From the NCBI RefSeq assembly GCF_003025005.1, contig NZ_PVSS01000017.1:24071-88070 (forward strand): 64,000 nt of DNA. The letters are read 5' to 3'. The notes under the pieces were generated by a model, which was not told the origin of the DNA, did no database searches, and saw nothing but the letters and a program-made list of their open reading frames with translations. The stretch comes from Brumimicrobium mesophilum (lineage in GTDB: Bacteria > Bacteroidota > Bacteroidia > Flavobacteriales_D > Crocinitomicaceae). Of this stretch, positions 52,896 to 61,593 are shown piece by piece (position 1 is the first letter of the stretch; each line of letters begins with the position of its first letter). Position numbers and translations under genes: made by a program.

Positions 52896-55118
52896 ATGTC
52901 CATATCAATTGAAAAATCTACTTTTCCAGTAACAGGAATGTCTTGCGCAGGTTGTGCCTCTAGCATTGAAAACATTTTAAAGAAAATGGATGGTGTAAAT
53001 GAAGCAGGAGTAAATTTCGCTTCGAATAGCGTGTTAGTTTCTTATGATAAAGAAACTGTGACCAAAGAAGAACTAAAATCAAGTTTACAAAGTGCAGGTT
53101 ACGACATTATCATAAGCACTGAAAACGCAACAGAAGAACAAACCGAATTTCAAGATAAAGAATACAAGGAAGTAAAAAAAAGAACACTTTGGGCGGCAAT
53201 CTTGACTTTACCCGTTTTCATCTTAGGAATGTTCTTTATGCATTGGAAACCTGGTCACTATATTTCTTTGGCTTTTGCCACTCCAGTACTATTCATTTTT
53301 GGACGTAGCTTTTTTATTAATGCATGGAAGCAAGCCAAGCAAGGGAATGTGAATATGGATACCTTAGTAGTATTAAGTACAGGAATTGCGTACACCTTTA
53401 GTGCTTTTAGTACATTTTTTCCTGATCTCTTTATTTCTCGTGGAATGCCAGCGCACGTTTATTATGAAGCGGCCACTGTGATAATCACTTTTATTCTTTT
53501 GGGAAAAGTGATGGAAGAAAAAGCGAAATCCAACACTTCGACTGCATTGAAAAAATTGATGGGATTACAACCTAAAACTTTGCGGGCGATAATCAATGGT
53601 GAAGAACAAGAAATTCCAATTGAAGCAGTTGAAAAGGGAAATACTATAATCATTCGTCCAGGAGAAAGAGTTCCTGTGGACGGAACAGTCATTAAAGGAA
53701 GTTCTTTTGTAAATGAAAGCATGATTACCGGAGAACCAACAGCTGTCGAGAAAACCGAAGGAGATAAAGTATTCGCTGGAACATTGAATCAAAAAGGAAG
53801 TTTTCAGTTTACTGCTGAAAAGGTAGGAAAGGATACTTTTCTTTCTCAAATCATTACTCGCGTTCAAGAAGCACAAGGAAGTAAAGCTCCAGTTCAGAAA
53901 TTGGTGGATAAAATTGCTAGCATTTTCGTTCCTACCGTAATAGGAATCGCTATTCTCACATTTACTATTTGGATGATTTTTGGTGGTGAATTGGCATTTT
54001 CTCACGGATTAACTACAGCAATCGCAGTTTTGATTGTCGCTTGTCCTTGTGCACTAGGACTAGCCACACCAACTGCTATAATGGTAGGAATTGGGAAAGG
54101 AGCCGAAAACAACATTCTTATTAAAGATGCTGAAAGTTTAGAATTGGGACATAAAGTAGATGCGATAATTCTCGACAAAACAGGAACAATTACCAAAGGT
54201 AAACCGAATGTAACAGATGAAAAATGGTTGATCAACGAAAATAAAGAAGTCTTGCGTTCAAAACTATTGGCTTTGGAGGCAGATTCAGAACATCCTTTGG
54301 CTGATGCAGTGATTCGAAGATTAAAAGAAGGTGGTGTGGTTCCTTCTAAAATGAAAGATTTTAAAAGTATCACTGGACAAGGAGCTCAAGCAATTGACGA
54401 AAATGGAAAAACCTTTTTTATTGGAAATCGAACTTTAGTTGAAGGACAAGGAATTAAAATCGACAAAACTTTAAACGCTACAATTCAAAAGTGGCAAGAT
54501 GAAGCCAAAACTGTGGTTTTCTTTACGGATGAACATCAATTAATTGCCATTTTAGGAATTGCAGATGAAATTAAAACGAATTCTGTTCAAGCGATAAAAG
54601 ACTTGAAAGATTTAGGTGTTGCAGTTTATATGTTAACAGGAGATAATCAAAAAACTGCTTCTGCCGTTGCACATCAAGTAAGAATTTCAAATTTTAAAGG
54701 AGATGTAATGCCTTCAGACAAATCTGAATTCGTAAAGAAACTGCAAGTAGAAGGAAAAGTTGTAGCGATGGTTGGTGATGGCATAAACGATTCAGAAGCT
54801 TTAGCTCAAGCAGATGTGAGTATAGCTATGGCACACGGTTCGGATATTGCCATGGATGTTGCAAAAATCACTTTAACTACTTCGGATTTAGCATCAGTTC
54901 CAAGAGCTTTGAAGTTGTCTTCAAAAACTGTAAAAGGGATTCGTCAGAATTTATTTTGGGCGTTCTTTTATAATGTAATCAGTATTCCAATAGCTGCTGG
55001 AGTCCTTTACTCTTTAAATGGATTTTTACTGGACCCAATGCTTGCTGGTGCAGCAATGGCTTTTAGCTCAGTATCAGTCGTGCTCAACAGTTTACGCTTA
55101 AAAAATATTAAACTTTAG
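52896..55118 (+). CDS. copA: Copper-translocating P1B-type ATPase
   Basis: 740 residues. It exports Cu(I) from the cytoplasm using ATP. The N-terminal HMA domain has GMSCAGCASS (Cys17 and Cys20). Eight membrane helices are expected; the ion path has CPC at 383-385 (VACPCALGLATP). The actuator has TGEP (GMITGE-like segment at 277-281, SMITGEPTAVEK). The phosphorylation site is Asp427 in LDKTGTIT; next are SEHPLADAV, MLTGDNQKTA and VGDGINDSEALAQAD. It follows the HMA-AraC gene and is probably the main target; the small HMA protein follows 146 bases on. Confidence 0.96.
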   Translation: MSISIEKSTFPVTGMSCAGCASSIENILKKMDGVNEAGVNFASNSVLVSYDKETVTKEELKSSLQSAGYDIIISTENATEEQTEFQDKEYKEVKKRTLWAAILTLPVFILGMFFMHWKPGHYISLAFATPVLFIFGRSFFINAWKQAKQGNVNMDTLVVLSTGIAYTFSAFSTFFPDLFISRGMPAHVYYEAATVIITFILLGKVMEEKAKSNTSTALKKLMGLQPKTLRAIINGEEQEIPIEAVEKGNTIIIRPGERVPVDGTVIKGSSFVNESMITGEPTAVEKTEGDKVFAGTLNQKGSFQFTAEKVGKDTFLSQIITRVQEAQGSKAPVQKLVDKIASIFVPTVIGIAILTFTIWMIFGGELAFSHGLTTAIAVLIVACPCALGLATPTAIMVGIGKGAENNILIKDAESLELGHKVDAIILDKTGTITKGKPNVTDEKWLINENKEVLRSKLLALEADSEHPLADAVIRRLKEGGVVPSKMKDFKSITGQGAQAIDENGKTFFIGNRTLVEGQGIKIDKTLNATIQKWQDEAKTVVFFTDEHQLIAILGIADEIKTNSVQAIKDLKDLGVAVYMLTGDNQKTASAVAHQVRISNFKGDVMPSDKSEFVKKLQVEGKVVAMVGDGINDSEALAQADVSIAMAHGSDIAMDVAKITLTTSDLASVPRALKLSSKTVKGIRQNLFWAFFYNVISIPIAAGVLYSLNGFLLDPMLAGAAMAFSSVSVVLNSLRLKNIKL

Positions 55119-55171
55119 TGTGTTGTAATATCAGAAATATTATTTAAAATTGGGTTTTGATATTTCGGTAT

Positions 55172-55186
55172 TTCGACAGACTCAAT
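55172..55186. repeat. Partial copy of the rnhA-downstream repeat arm
   Basis: TTCGACAGACTCAAT matches the arm at 15380-15394 read on the other strand at 14 of 15 positions. Only this half is seen, between copA and the small HMA gene. Confidence 0.5.
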
Positions 55187-55264
55187 TACCTAAATATCAT
55201 TGAAGCGCGGTGAAGCACTCTGAATAATCGAGATTTAATTTACAAAAGAAAATAAAACCAAATA

Positions 55265-55477
55265 ATGGAAGAATTAAGATTTAAAACGACATTGAAATGT
55301 GGAGGATGTGAAGAAAAAGTAACTCCTGGTTTAAATGCAATAAACGAAGTTGAGGAATGGGATGTTGATTTAGAGAGTCAAGATAAAATTTTGACTGTAT
55401 CAGCAACAAAAGATATTTCCTCTCAAATTATTGAGGCCGTTGAAAAAGTTGGCTTCGAAATTTCCAAACTAGAGTAA
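55265..55477 (+). CDS. Small heavy-metal-associated (HMA) protein, copper chaperone-like
   Basis: 70 residues, a single HMA domain: MEELRFKTTLKCGGCEEKVTPGL with Cys12 and Cys15 (CGGC), then VEEWDVDLESQDKILTV and VEKVGFEISKLE. It resembles CopZ-type chaperones that hand Cu(I) to CopA, though CGGC with EE after it is less typical than the MxCxxC of CopZ. Position right after copA, 146 bases on, supports a copper role. Cytoplasmic. Confidence 0.86.
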   Translation: MEELRFKTTLKCGGCEEKVTPGLNAINEVEEWDVDLESQDKILTVSATKDISSQIIEAVEKVGFEISKLE

Positions 55478-55502
55478 AAAAGAAGATTAGGAAACAAAAA
55501 AT

Positions 55503-55538
55503 CTTAACCTAAAGTATATGACACTATTTTAGGTTAAG
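55503..55538. terminator. Probable bidirectional terminator after the copper locus
   Basis: CTTAACCTAAA (55503-55513) and TTTAGGTTAAG (55528-55538) form a perfect 11-bp stem with a 14-base loop between convergent genes. U-runs are weak. Confidence 0.55.
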
Positions 55539-55545
55539 CTAATAT

Positions 55546-56355
55546 TTACATATTTTTCAGGACCAAACCAATATTTAAAATCGGTCCTTGTCCAATATTT
55601 CGACCACTTAAAACATAAGCAGAACTTACATATCCACCTAATCTCTGGCCTAAAGGCTTGTAAAATGTTCCTCCTATTTTATGATAACTCACACCCAATT
55701 CACGAAATGACGGTGGTGCTGGAGTTCCTTTGTAATCAAACCCACCAAAAGTATATAAATTTTCATACCATATATCAAAATAATATTTCCCAGTTGCTTT
55801 TCCCACCTTTACACTTGCATTAGTTGCATTTGGAACAGGATCGAATTTGTAATTGTAAGCAAACTGTGCCGTTGCAAACCAAGCTCCAATTTGGTAGTGC
55901 ACTATTGGCCTAATATCTAGCACCTTAGCTTTTTGACCGATTGCATTTATTCCTTCGGTTTGATAATCTGCAAGATTTGACGAAAATCCACCGGCAAGAC
56001 TCAAAGAAAGTTCTCCCTGGGATAACTCAATCTTCCTTATTAGATATTTTAAAAATAGACTTCCATCCTGAATTGAATTCTGATCACCAATTGCAACATA
56101 AGGAATATGTATATATAGATCAAGACGATCAAACAATCCCGTAGAAACTGTTAAACTAGAATTATAAATTTTTCGTGATAAACCTATTTTGTCATTTCCT
56201 GCAAAATATTTTGAGGCGAATTCAACACCTCCACCAAAAGCGAGTTCAATATTTCCTTTTCCTTTGTAAAATCCGTCAACTCTGCCTTGTCCAAAACTGA
56301 AACCAGAATTCAACACAAGTATCATTATTAAGCTTAATGTAGAAATAAATTTCAT
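55546..56355 (-). CDS. Outer-membrane-type protein next to the copper locus
   Basis: 269 residues from the ATG giving MKFISTLSLIMILVLNSGFSFGQ; the frame extends 8 codons further. The mature part has regular barrel strands (NIELAFGGGVEFASKYFAG, LYIHIPYVAIG, LSLSLAGGFSSNL) and ends ILNIGLVLKNM, like transporter-type outer-membrane proteins (PF13557-like phenol degradation MetA type is possible). It is on the opposite strand to copA, so no shared transcript; a copper role is unsupported. Just 32 bases from the T9SS gene upstream on the same strand. Confidence 0.7.
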   Translation of the reverse strand: MKFISTLSLIMILVLNSGFSFGQGRVDGFYKGKGNIELAFGGGVEFASKYFAGNDKIGLSRKIYNSSLTVSTGLFDRLDLYIHIPYVAIGDQNSIQDGSLFLKYLIRKIELSQGELSLSLAGGFSSNLADYQTEGINAIGQKAKVLDIRPIVHYQIGAWFATAQFAYNYKFDPVPNATNASVKVGKATGKYYFDIWYENLYTFGGFDYKGTPAPPSFRELGVSYHKIGGTFYKPLGQRLGGYVSSAYVLSGRNIGQGPILNIGLVLKNM

Positions 56356-56387
56356 AATAGCGTTTCTTAAGAAACACATGAGAACGC

Positions 56388-57758
56388 TTATTGTTTCACT
56401 ATCTTATATACATTTTGACCTTCGTCATTATATACCCTCAAGGTATAAATCCCTTTCTCAAGGTGGTCAATCATAATTGTTGCCACTTCTGAAGTATGTA
56501 ATATTTTATCTTCTTTCAATACACCCCTTCCTTTCATATCTACCATTTCTACTTTTAAAGCAGAAACATTAGAAGAATTAGTGATTTTCAAATGATTTGA
56601 TGCTGGGTTTGGAGAAACTGAGATGTTGTCAAAACTTTGTTTTGTTGTAGAAGCATCTGGCCAACCCCAACCACATCCATCAATAACTTCAACAGTTACC
56701 ACAGACGAATCGTTTGGACAGTTTACATTATCAATCACATATGTATAATCATAAACACCAAAAATTGATTGAGAATAAATCAAAGAAGAGGTCAACGCAG
56801 CTCCAGTAAAATCGTACCATGTTCCACCCAAATCAATATTACCACTTAAGTGACTAAAAAGTGAAACAGGTTCGTTTCTGCAAACAGTTGTATTACCATC
56901 AATTCCTGCAGAAAAATATTCATAAAACGATATAGTAGCAACAGTTGTATCATAACAAACCAATCTTTCGATGTAATACACTTCGTAAGTTGAACCTGTA
57001 TCCAAAGTTGTAACGTTAAAATAAGGACCATTGACTAATCCAGGTTGACTTGGATAGGACCAATAACCACCGCCATTGGGTTTCACAATTATATTATCAT
57101 CTAAATTGACTGTACTCCCTGTAATACAAACTACAGCAGAACCATCTTGTCCGGTTGTACTCACACAATTATCAATTCTCACATCGTCAATTAAAATATC
57201 ATTATAAATTGGATGGTTTATGGTTAAGGTTTGATTCACCATAAAACGAACTTGAATTGTTTGATTCATGAATGCAGCTAAATCATAATTTTGAAATCTC
57301 CATACAGCTGAATCACCTGATAATGTATCAAGATTAGTCCAATTTGTACCATCAAAAACATCAATAATCAAGGGAGTGTTATCTCCTGGAAAATCGACAT
57401 TATTGCTAAACCATTCGAAAGAGATAAAAGGAGTTGTCAATTGAGAAAGATCGATTTCTCGCGTAATCAACATCAAACTGTCAGGATTTGGATTTGAACC
57501 ATCTGCTTTGGCAAATTCTCCTTCATTTTTTCCATTATTCGCAGCTCCATAATCTCCTTGGTCATTTAATTTCCAATAATTATCTGGGCTTGTACTCGGG
57601 TCAGAAGAAATATTTTCCCAACATTGAGGCATTACTCCGCTATCGAAGCTTTCATAAAAAGGAGCTTGAACAGGTGTGCATTGTGATTGAGCGTTCGTAC
57701 TTAAACCAGACAAAATGGAAATCAAGAGGATAAAACTTTTTAGAGTTATAGTTTTCAT
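56388..57758 (-). CDS. T9SS cargo of the tandem family, member 1 (short)
   Basis: 456 residues from the ATG giving MKTITLKSFILLISILSGLSTNAQ. Order: a choice-of-anchor J/MAM-like beta domain at about 30-200 (APFYESFDSGVMPQCWENIS, FISFEWFSNNVDFPGDNTPLIIDVFDGTNW), a two-part Ig-like module at about 200-370 (NLDDNIIVKPNGGGYWSYP, then VCRNEPVSLFSHLSG), and the T9SS type A domain at about 385-456, ending VYKIVKQ. This domain set is shared with the next two genes, but this copy lacks the repeated Fn3 parts. Predicted secreted or cell-surface; binding partner unknown. Confidence 0.85.
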   Translation of the reverse strand: MKTITLKSFILLISILSGLSTNAQSQCTPVQAPFYESFDSGVMPQCWENISSDPSTSPDNYWKLNDQGDYGAANNGKNEGEFAKADGSNPNPDSLMLITREIDLSQLTTPFISFEWFSNNVDFPGDNTPLIIDVFDGTNWTNLDTLSGDSAVWRFQNYDLAAFMNQTIQVRFMVNQTLTINHPIYNDILIDDVRIDNCVSTTGQDGSAVVCITGSTVNLDDNIIVKPNGGGYWSYPSQPGLVNGPYFNVTTLDTGSTYEVYYIERLVCYDTTVATISFYEYFSAGIDGNTTVCRNEPVSLFSHLSGNIDLGGTWYDFTGAALTSSLIYSQSIFGVYDYTYVIDNVNCPNDSSVVTVEVIDGCGWGWPDASTTKQSFDNISVSPNPASNHLKITNSSNVSALKVEMVDMKGRGVLKEDKILHTSEVATIMIDHLEKGIYTLRVYNDEGQNVYKIVKQ

Positions 57759-57882
57759 AAAGTAGTTTTTTAAGATCATCTTTCGATTGAATATAAAAAT
57801 ACAAAGAATAAATGAGAATACAATTCATTAAATTCTAGGCAAATACTTACAAAAACAGGTTCTAAACAAACTTAAAATTAAC

Positions 57883-57912
57883 AAAAAAGCGCCTCCCAAA
57901 TGAGAGGCGCTT
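57883..57912 (-). terminator. Terminator of tandem T9SS gene 2
   Basis: AAGCGCCTC (57887-57895) and GAGGCGCTT (57904-57912) pair perfectly; on the minus strand a T6 run follows. It is 54 bases past the stop. Confidence 0.85.
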
Positions 57913-57965
57913 CAAAACAACATATATTCAATAAATTGAATAATGTGATAAAATATGTTTTACAA

Positions 57966-60900
57966 TTACTGTTTTACAATTTTGAAAGATTTTTGTCCTT
58001 CATTATTATAAACTCTTAAAGAATAGATTCCTCTTTCAAGGTGATCAATCGCAATTGTAGCATTGGATGCATTATTCAATGCTTTATCTTCAACTAAAAC
58101 TACACGTCCATTCATATCTAACATTTCCACTTTCAATGAAGTAGTATTAGATGGATTAACGATATTTAATTGACTCGTTGCCGGGTTAGGGAATACTGAA
58201 ATATCCGTAAACAATTCATTATCTAACGATAAGAAATCACATGCGTTATCAACCGTAATTGTAACTATTGAGGTATCTGCAGGACAAACTCCATTATCAG
58301 CAACATAGAAATAGTTGTAATTACCAGGAATTGGTTGTGCCTTTGGCTGTGAGTTCGGAAGAAGTGTATTTGTAAAATCAAACCACTGCCCTCCTAAATC
58401 AACTGCACCTCCTAACGCTCCAAATAAATCTAGTGGCTCATTTAAACAAACCACGTCAGATCCATCGATACCAGCTGATGAAGGATTGAAAACATTTATC
58501 GTTGCGAAAGTTGTATCATAACAAACGAAACGTTCAACATAGAATAATTCATAAGTACCATCTGGTAAGAAGGTTACGTTAAATATAGAATCTTGAGTTA
58601 AGAAAGTTGGTTGAGATGGGAAAGACCAATCACCTCCACCGTTTGGCTTTGTGATAATATTATCATTCAAATCAACTGTACTATCTAATCTACAAACATC
58701 AAAAACTCCATCAACACCACCTAAACTGATACAATCAGCAATTCTAATCTCATCTAAAAGAATGTCATTATATTGAGATTGAAGAGTTGTAACTATAGCA
58801 TTGTTTGTAACAAATGCCACCTTAACAATATTATTTGAATAGGCACTTAAATCATAATTAACAAATTGCCATTCTGGATTATCACCTCTAAGTGTATCTA
58901 GCAAGTTCCAATTTGTTCCATCATGAACCCAAATAATCAACGGAACATTGAAACCAGGTGTATTTGTATTGTTACTAAACCATTCGAATGATAAATATGG
59001 CGTTGCCAATTGAGAAATATCAACTTCTGGAGTCACCAAAACCATACTATCTGGGTATGGTGAAGAACCATCAGCCCAAGCATACTCACCTGGGGTTCTA
59101 CCATTGGCAGTTGCACCATAACCAGGAGTACCTGTAAATTTCCAATAATTATTAACACTTGTACTCGTCAAAGAAGATTCATTCTCCCAACATTGTGGCT
59201 GTACAGCATTATTGAACCCTTCATAATAAGGAGCTACAGCAATACCACAGTCTGTATAAGTGGAGAAAGGACCTCTCCAAGCACTAGAATCACCACCACC
59301 ACAATCAGATCTTACATAGAAATCATAATTTGCACTTGGTGTTAAACCTGTAACTATAAAAGGATTTGTTGTTGCATTAACTTCCATTCCTGAACCTTGA
59401 GTAAATCCTTCAAGACCATATTCAATAATCCAATTTGTTGCACCACTTAATGATGTCCATTGTAATTCAACAGATGTCGTAGTTACGTTAACTGAATCTA
59501 AATCAACAGGAGGTAAACAAGAAGGAGGATTAATGATATTAATTGTATAATCTTCAGCTTCTGCACTATTACCAGTACAAGCAGGCGGTGCAGTATTAAG
59601 ATAATCCGCAACGACTCTCATTCTGTATTGACCTACAGCTATCCCAGTTGGGATTGTGAAACTACCACTTTGTGGCATCGATTGATAACCAGCCGAAGCA
59701 TAAACTTTCTCAGATGCGTCAAATACAAAATCATTATTCCAATCTACATAAATTGAAGCCCCATATGTAAAAGTAGTAGATGCCGCAATATCAAAATCAA
59801 TAATTTGAGTTTCATAAGCATCCATTGAAATAGTTGTGAAATCAGTATACCCTGCATTAGGCGTCCCTGGCCCTGATGCAGGATTATTAATATTCACAAT
59901 TGCTCCATTGGTAACAAATGAAGTAATATGTTGTGGATTAGTACTCGTAATAGTAAAATCACAGTACTCATTATCAAAGTAATAAGGTCCAGACCAAGCT
60001 CCAGGATTAATACTACCACATTCTGCTTGAACATAAAATTCGTATTCTGTTGCAGGCGTGATTGTAATAGAGTAAGGATTTGTGGTTGCTAGCCCAGAAC
60101 CAATTGAAGTTCCTGTACCTGGAGTAAATCCTGGCGCACCCCATTCTACATTCCAAGAGGTTTCACTTCCATTTGCTGTCCAAGAAAGCTCAGCAGTAGT
60201 TGCTGTGATATTGGATGCATTCAAAGCACTCGGAGCTAAAGCATCAGCAACTTGAACAACATAAGTTGCACTTTCATCACCATTTGCGTCTTTCACAATT
60301 ACATCATGATTTCCTACTAATAAATTTGTAGGGATTGGTCCAAAAGCACCTCCATCAACAGAAAAAGTGAATGGAGCTGTTCCACATGCAACGTTTGTTA
60401 CAACAAAGGAACCATCGTTTCCATTATTACAAGTTACGTCTATACTATCGATTTCAACATTAACTGGGTCAATTGTAACGGTCACAAGTGTTCGGTTTAC
60501 ACTCTCACAACCTGCAACACCAGAAGAAACATAGAAATCATAACTTCCGGCAGTTGCCGTTGGCATCACTGTAGTACCAACGGTTTCAAATGGGTTTGTC
60601 GTACCCAATACATTACCACCGGTTGCTGCATCATACCAAATAGCACCTGTTGGCACAGCAGAAGTATAATTTACAGTTCCGTTAAAACCTCTGTTGGCAT
60701 TTACTCCACCAAAAGCAGAACATAAACCTGAGCCTGAAGTAATTGTAATTTCTCCGTTTGTTGCAACGGAAGGACCCGTTAATGTAGTATAACTAGCGTT
60801 ATAATTAATATAAATACCCATAGTTGCTCCAGCAGCGATAACAAAATCAGCAACATCGATATTTTCAAAAGTATTTGCACCACCAACTGTAGTATAATTT

Positions 60901-61283
60901 CCCAACAAGGTCCAATTGGCCATTGTTGTTTCGGAACCTAAAAATGTTCCACTTTTTGTATAAACAACAGTTGAAGCACCGGCTCCATTAAATCTGGCAT
61001 CAATCGTATTTACAGTAATATCATACGCACTAGTATTAGTAATATCAAACATGGCACCTCCACCACATCCATTTCCACCTGTCTGGTTATTAGTTGAAAG
61101 TGAAGCCGGACCTCCAGTAGTTGTTTCAGCTGTAATCATTGCAGAGGTTGAACCTGTACAATAATTGAATACGGATGGATTAGCTATTGGGTCATTAGGA
61201 ATAATGGGGCATTGTGCATTAAGATTGACTCCAAATGCAAAGGTTGCAAATAAAAGCACCCCCTTGAGTAATTTTTTTTTCAT
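57966..61283 (-). CDS. Large T9SS cargo of the tandem family, member 2 (Fn3, GEVED, anchor J)
   Basis: 1105 residues with signal peptide to about 23 (FAFGVNLNAQ). Order: N-terminal beta region; SprB-type repeat at about 270-350 (IDSIDVTCNNGNDGSFVV); Fn3 at about 353-435 (ALNASNITATTAELSWTANGS); GEVED domain at about 500-588 (FTIPTGIAVGQYRMRVVADY); Fn3 at about 590-680; choice-of-anchor J at about 686-848 (APYYEGFNNAVQPQCWENES); two-part Ig-like module at about 850-1020; T9SS domain at about 1027-1105 (ISVFPNPATSQLNI to SFKIVKQ). A long modular surface protein, possibly adhesive. Its last 270 bases are almost the same as in the next gene. Confidence 0.88.
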   Translation of the reverse strand: MKKKLLKGVLLFATFAFGVNLNAQCPIIPNDPIANPSVFNYCTGSTSAMITAETTTGGPASLSTNNQTGGNGCGGGAMFDITNTSAYDITVNTIDARFNGAGASTVVYTKSGTFLGSETTMANWTLLGNYTTVGGANTFENIDVADFVIAAGATMGIYINYNASYTTLTGPSVATNGEITITSGSGLCSAFGGVNANRGFNGTVNYTSAVPTGAIWYDAATGGNVLGTTNPFETVGTTVMPTATAGSYDFYVSSGVAGCESVNRTLVTVTIDPVNVEIDSIDVTCNNGNDGSFVVTNVACGTAPFTFSVDGGAFGPIPTNLLVGNHDVIVKDANGDESATYVVQVADALAPSALNASNITATTAELSWTANGSETSWNVEWGAPGFTPGTGTSIGSGLATTNPYSITITPATEYEFYVQAECGSINPGAWSGPYYFDNEYCDFTITSTNPQHITSFVTNGAIVNINNPASGPGTPNAGYTDFTTISMDAYETQIIDFDIAASTTFTYGASIYVDWNNDFVFDASEKVYASAGYQSMPQSGSFTIPTGIAVGQYRMRVVADYLNTAPPACTGNSAEAEDYTINIINPPSCLPPVDLDSVNVTTTSVELQWTSLSGATNWIIEYGLEGFTQGSGMEVNATTNPFIVTGLTPSANYDFYVRSDCGGGDSSAWRGPFSTYTDCGIAVAPYYEGFNNAVQPQCWENESSLTSTSVNNYWKFTGTPGYGATANGRTPGEYAWADGSSPYPDSMVLVTPEVDISQLATPYLSFEWFSNNTNTPGFNVPLIIWVHDGTNWNLLDTLRGDNPEWQFVNYDLSAYSNNIVKVAFVTNNAIVTTLQSQYNDILLDEIRIADCISLGGVDGVFDVCRLDSTVDLNDNIITKPNGGGDWSFPSQPTFLTQDSIFNVTFLPDGTYELFYVERFVCYDTTFATINVFNPSSAGIDGSDVVCLNEPLDLFGALGGAVDLGGQWFDFTNTLLPNSQPKAQPIPGNYNYFYVADNGVCPADTSIVTITVDNACDFLSLDNELFTDISVFPNPATSQLNIVNPSNTTSLKVEMLDMNGRVVLVEDKALNNASNATIAIDHLERGIYSLRVYNNEGQKSFKIVKQ
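57969..58236 (-). repeat. Near-identical 3' segment shared by tandem T9SS genes, copy A
   Basis: About 270 bases coding the T9SS domain are roughly 90% the same (by eye) as 61602-61870. At protein level the last 75 residues differ at only a few positions, more alike than the rest of the two genes, as expected from gene conversion or recent duplication. Confidence 0.7.
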
Positions 61284-61493
61284 AATTCTAGTATTTTGTT
61301 TGTTTAGGCTAAAATAAAAAAAAAATTCATGTTAAACAACATGTTAAAACAATGCTTAAGCTTTATATATTACTGGCGAAGAACAGAATACGTCATTAAT
61401 CCCCACTATGATTGACATATAGAAAAAAAATAGTTCAAAAATCGGTTTTGGTTAATTTCATTGGAATCAACTTATTGTCAAATTGAGACCCAT

Positions 61494-61521
61494 AAAAAAA
61501 CGCCTCCCCGAAGAGAGACGT
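61494..61521 (-). terminator. Terminator of tandem T9SS gene 3, with UUCG tetraloop
   Basis: On the minus strand ACGTCTCTC, TTCG, GGGAGGCGT forms 9 pairs (two G.U wobbles) capped by UUCG, then T7. It is 73 bases past the stop. The rest of the 310-base gap 61284-61593 shows no gene. Confidence 0.8.
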
Positions 61522-61593
61522 CTTATAATACAATGATTTATTGCTTCTAAATGAGTGATATGGAGTTTTTACCTCCAATAATTCACATCACTT

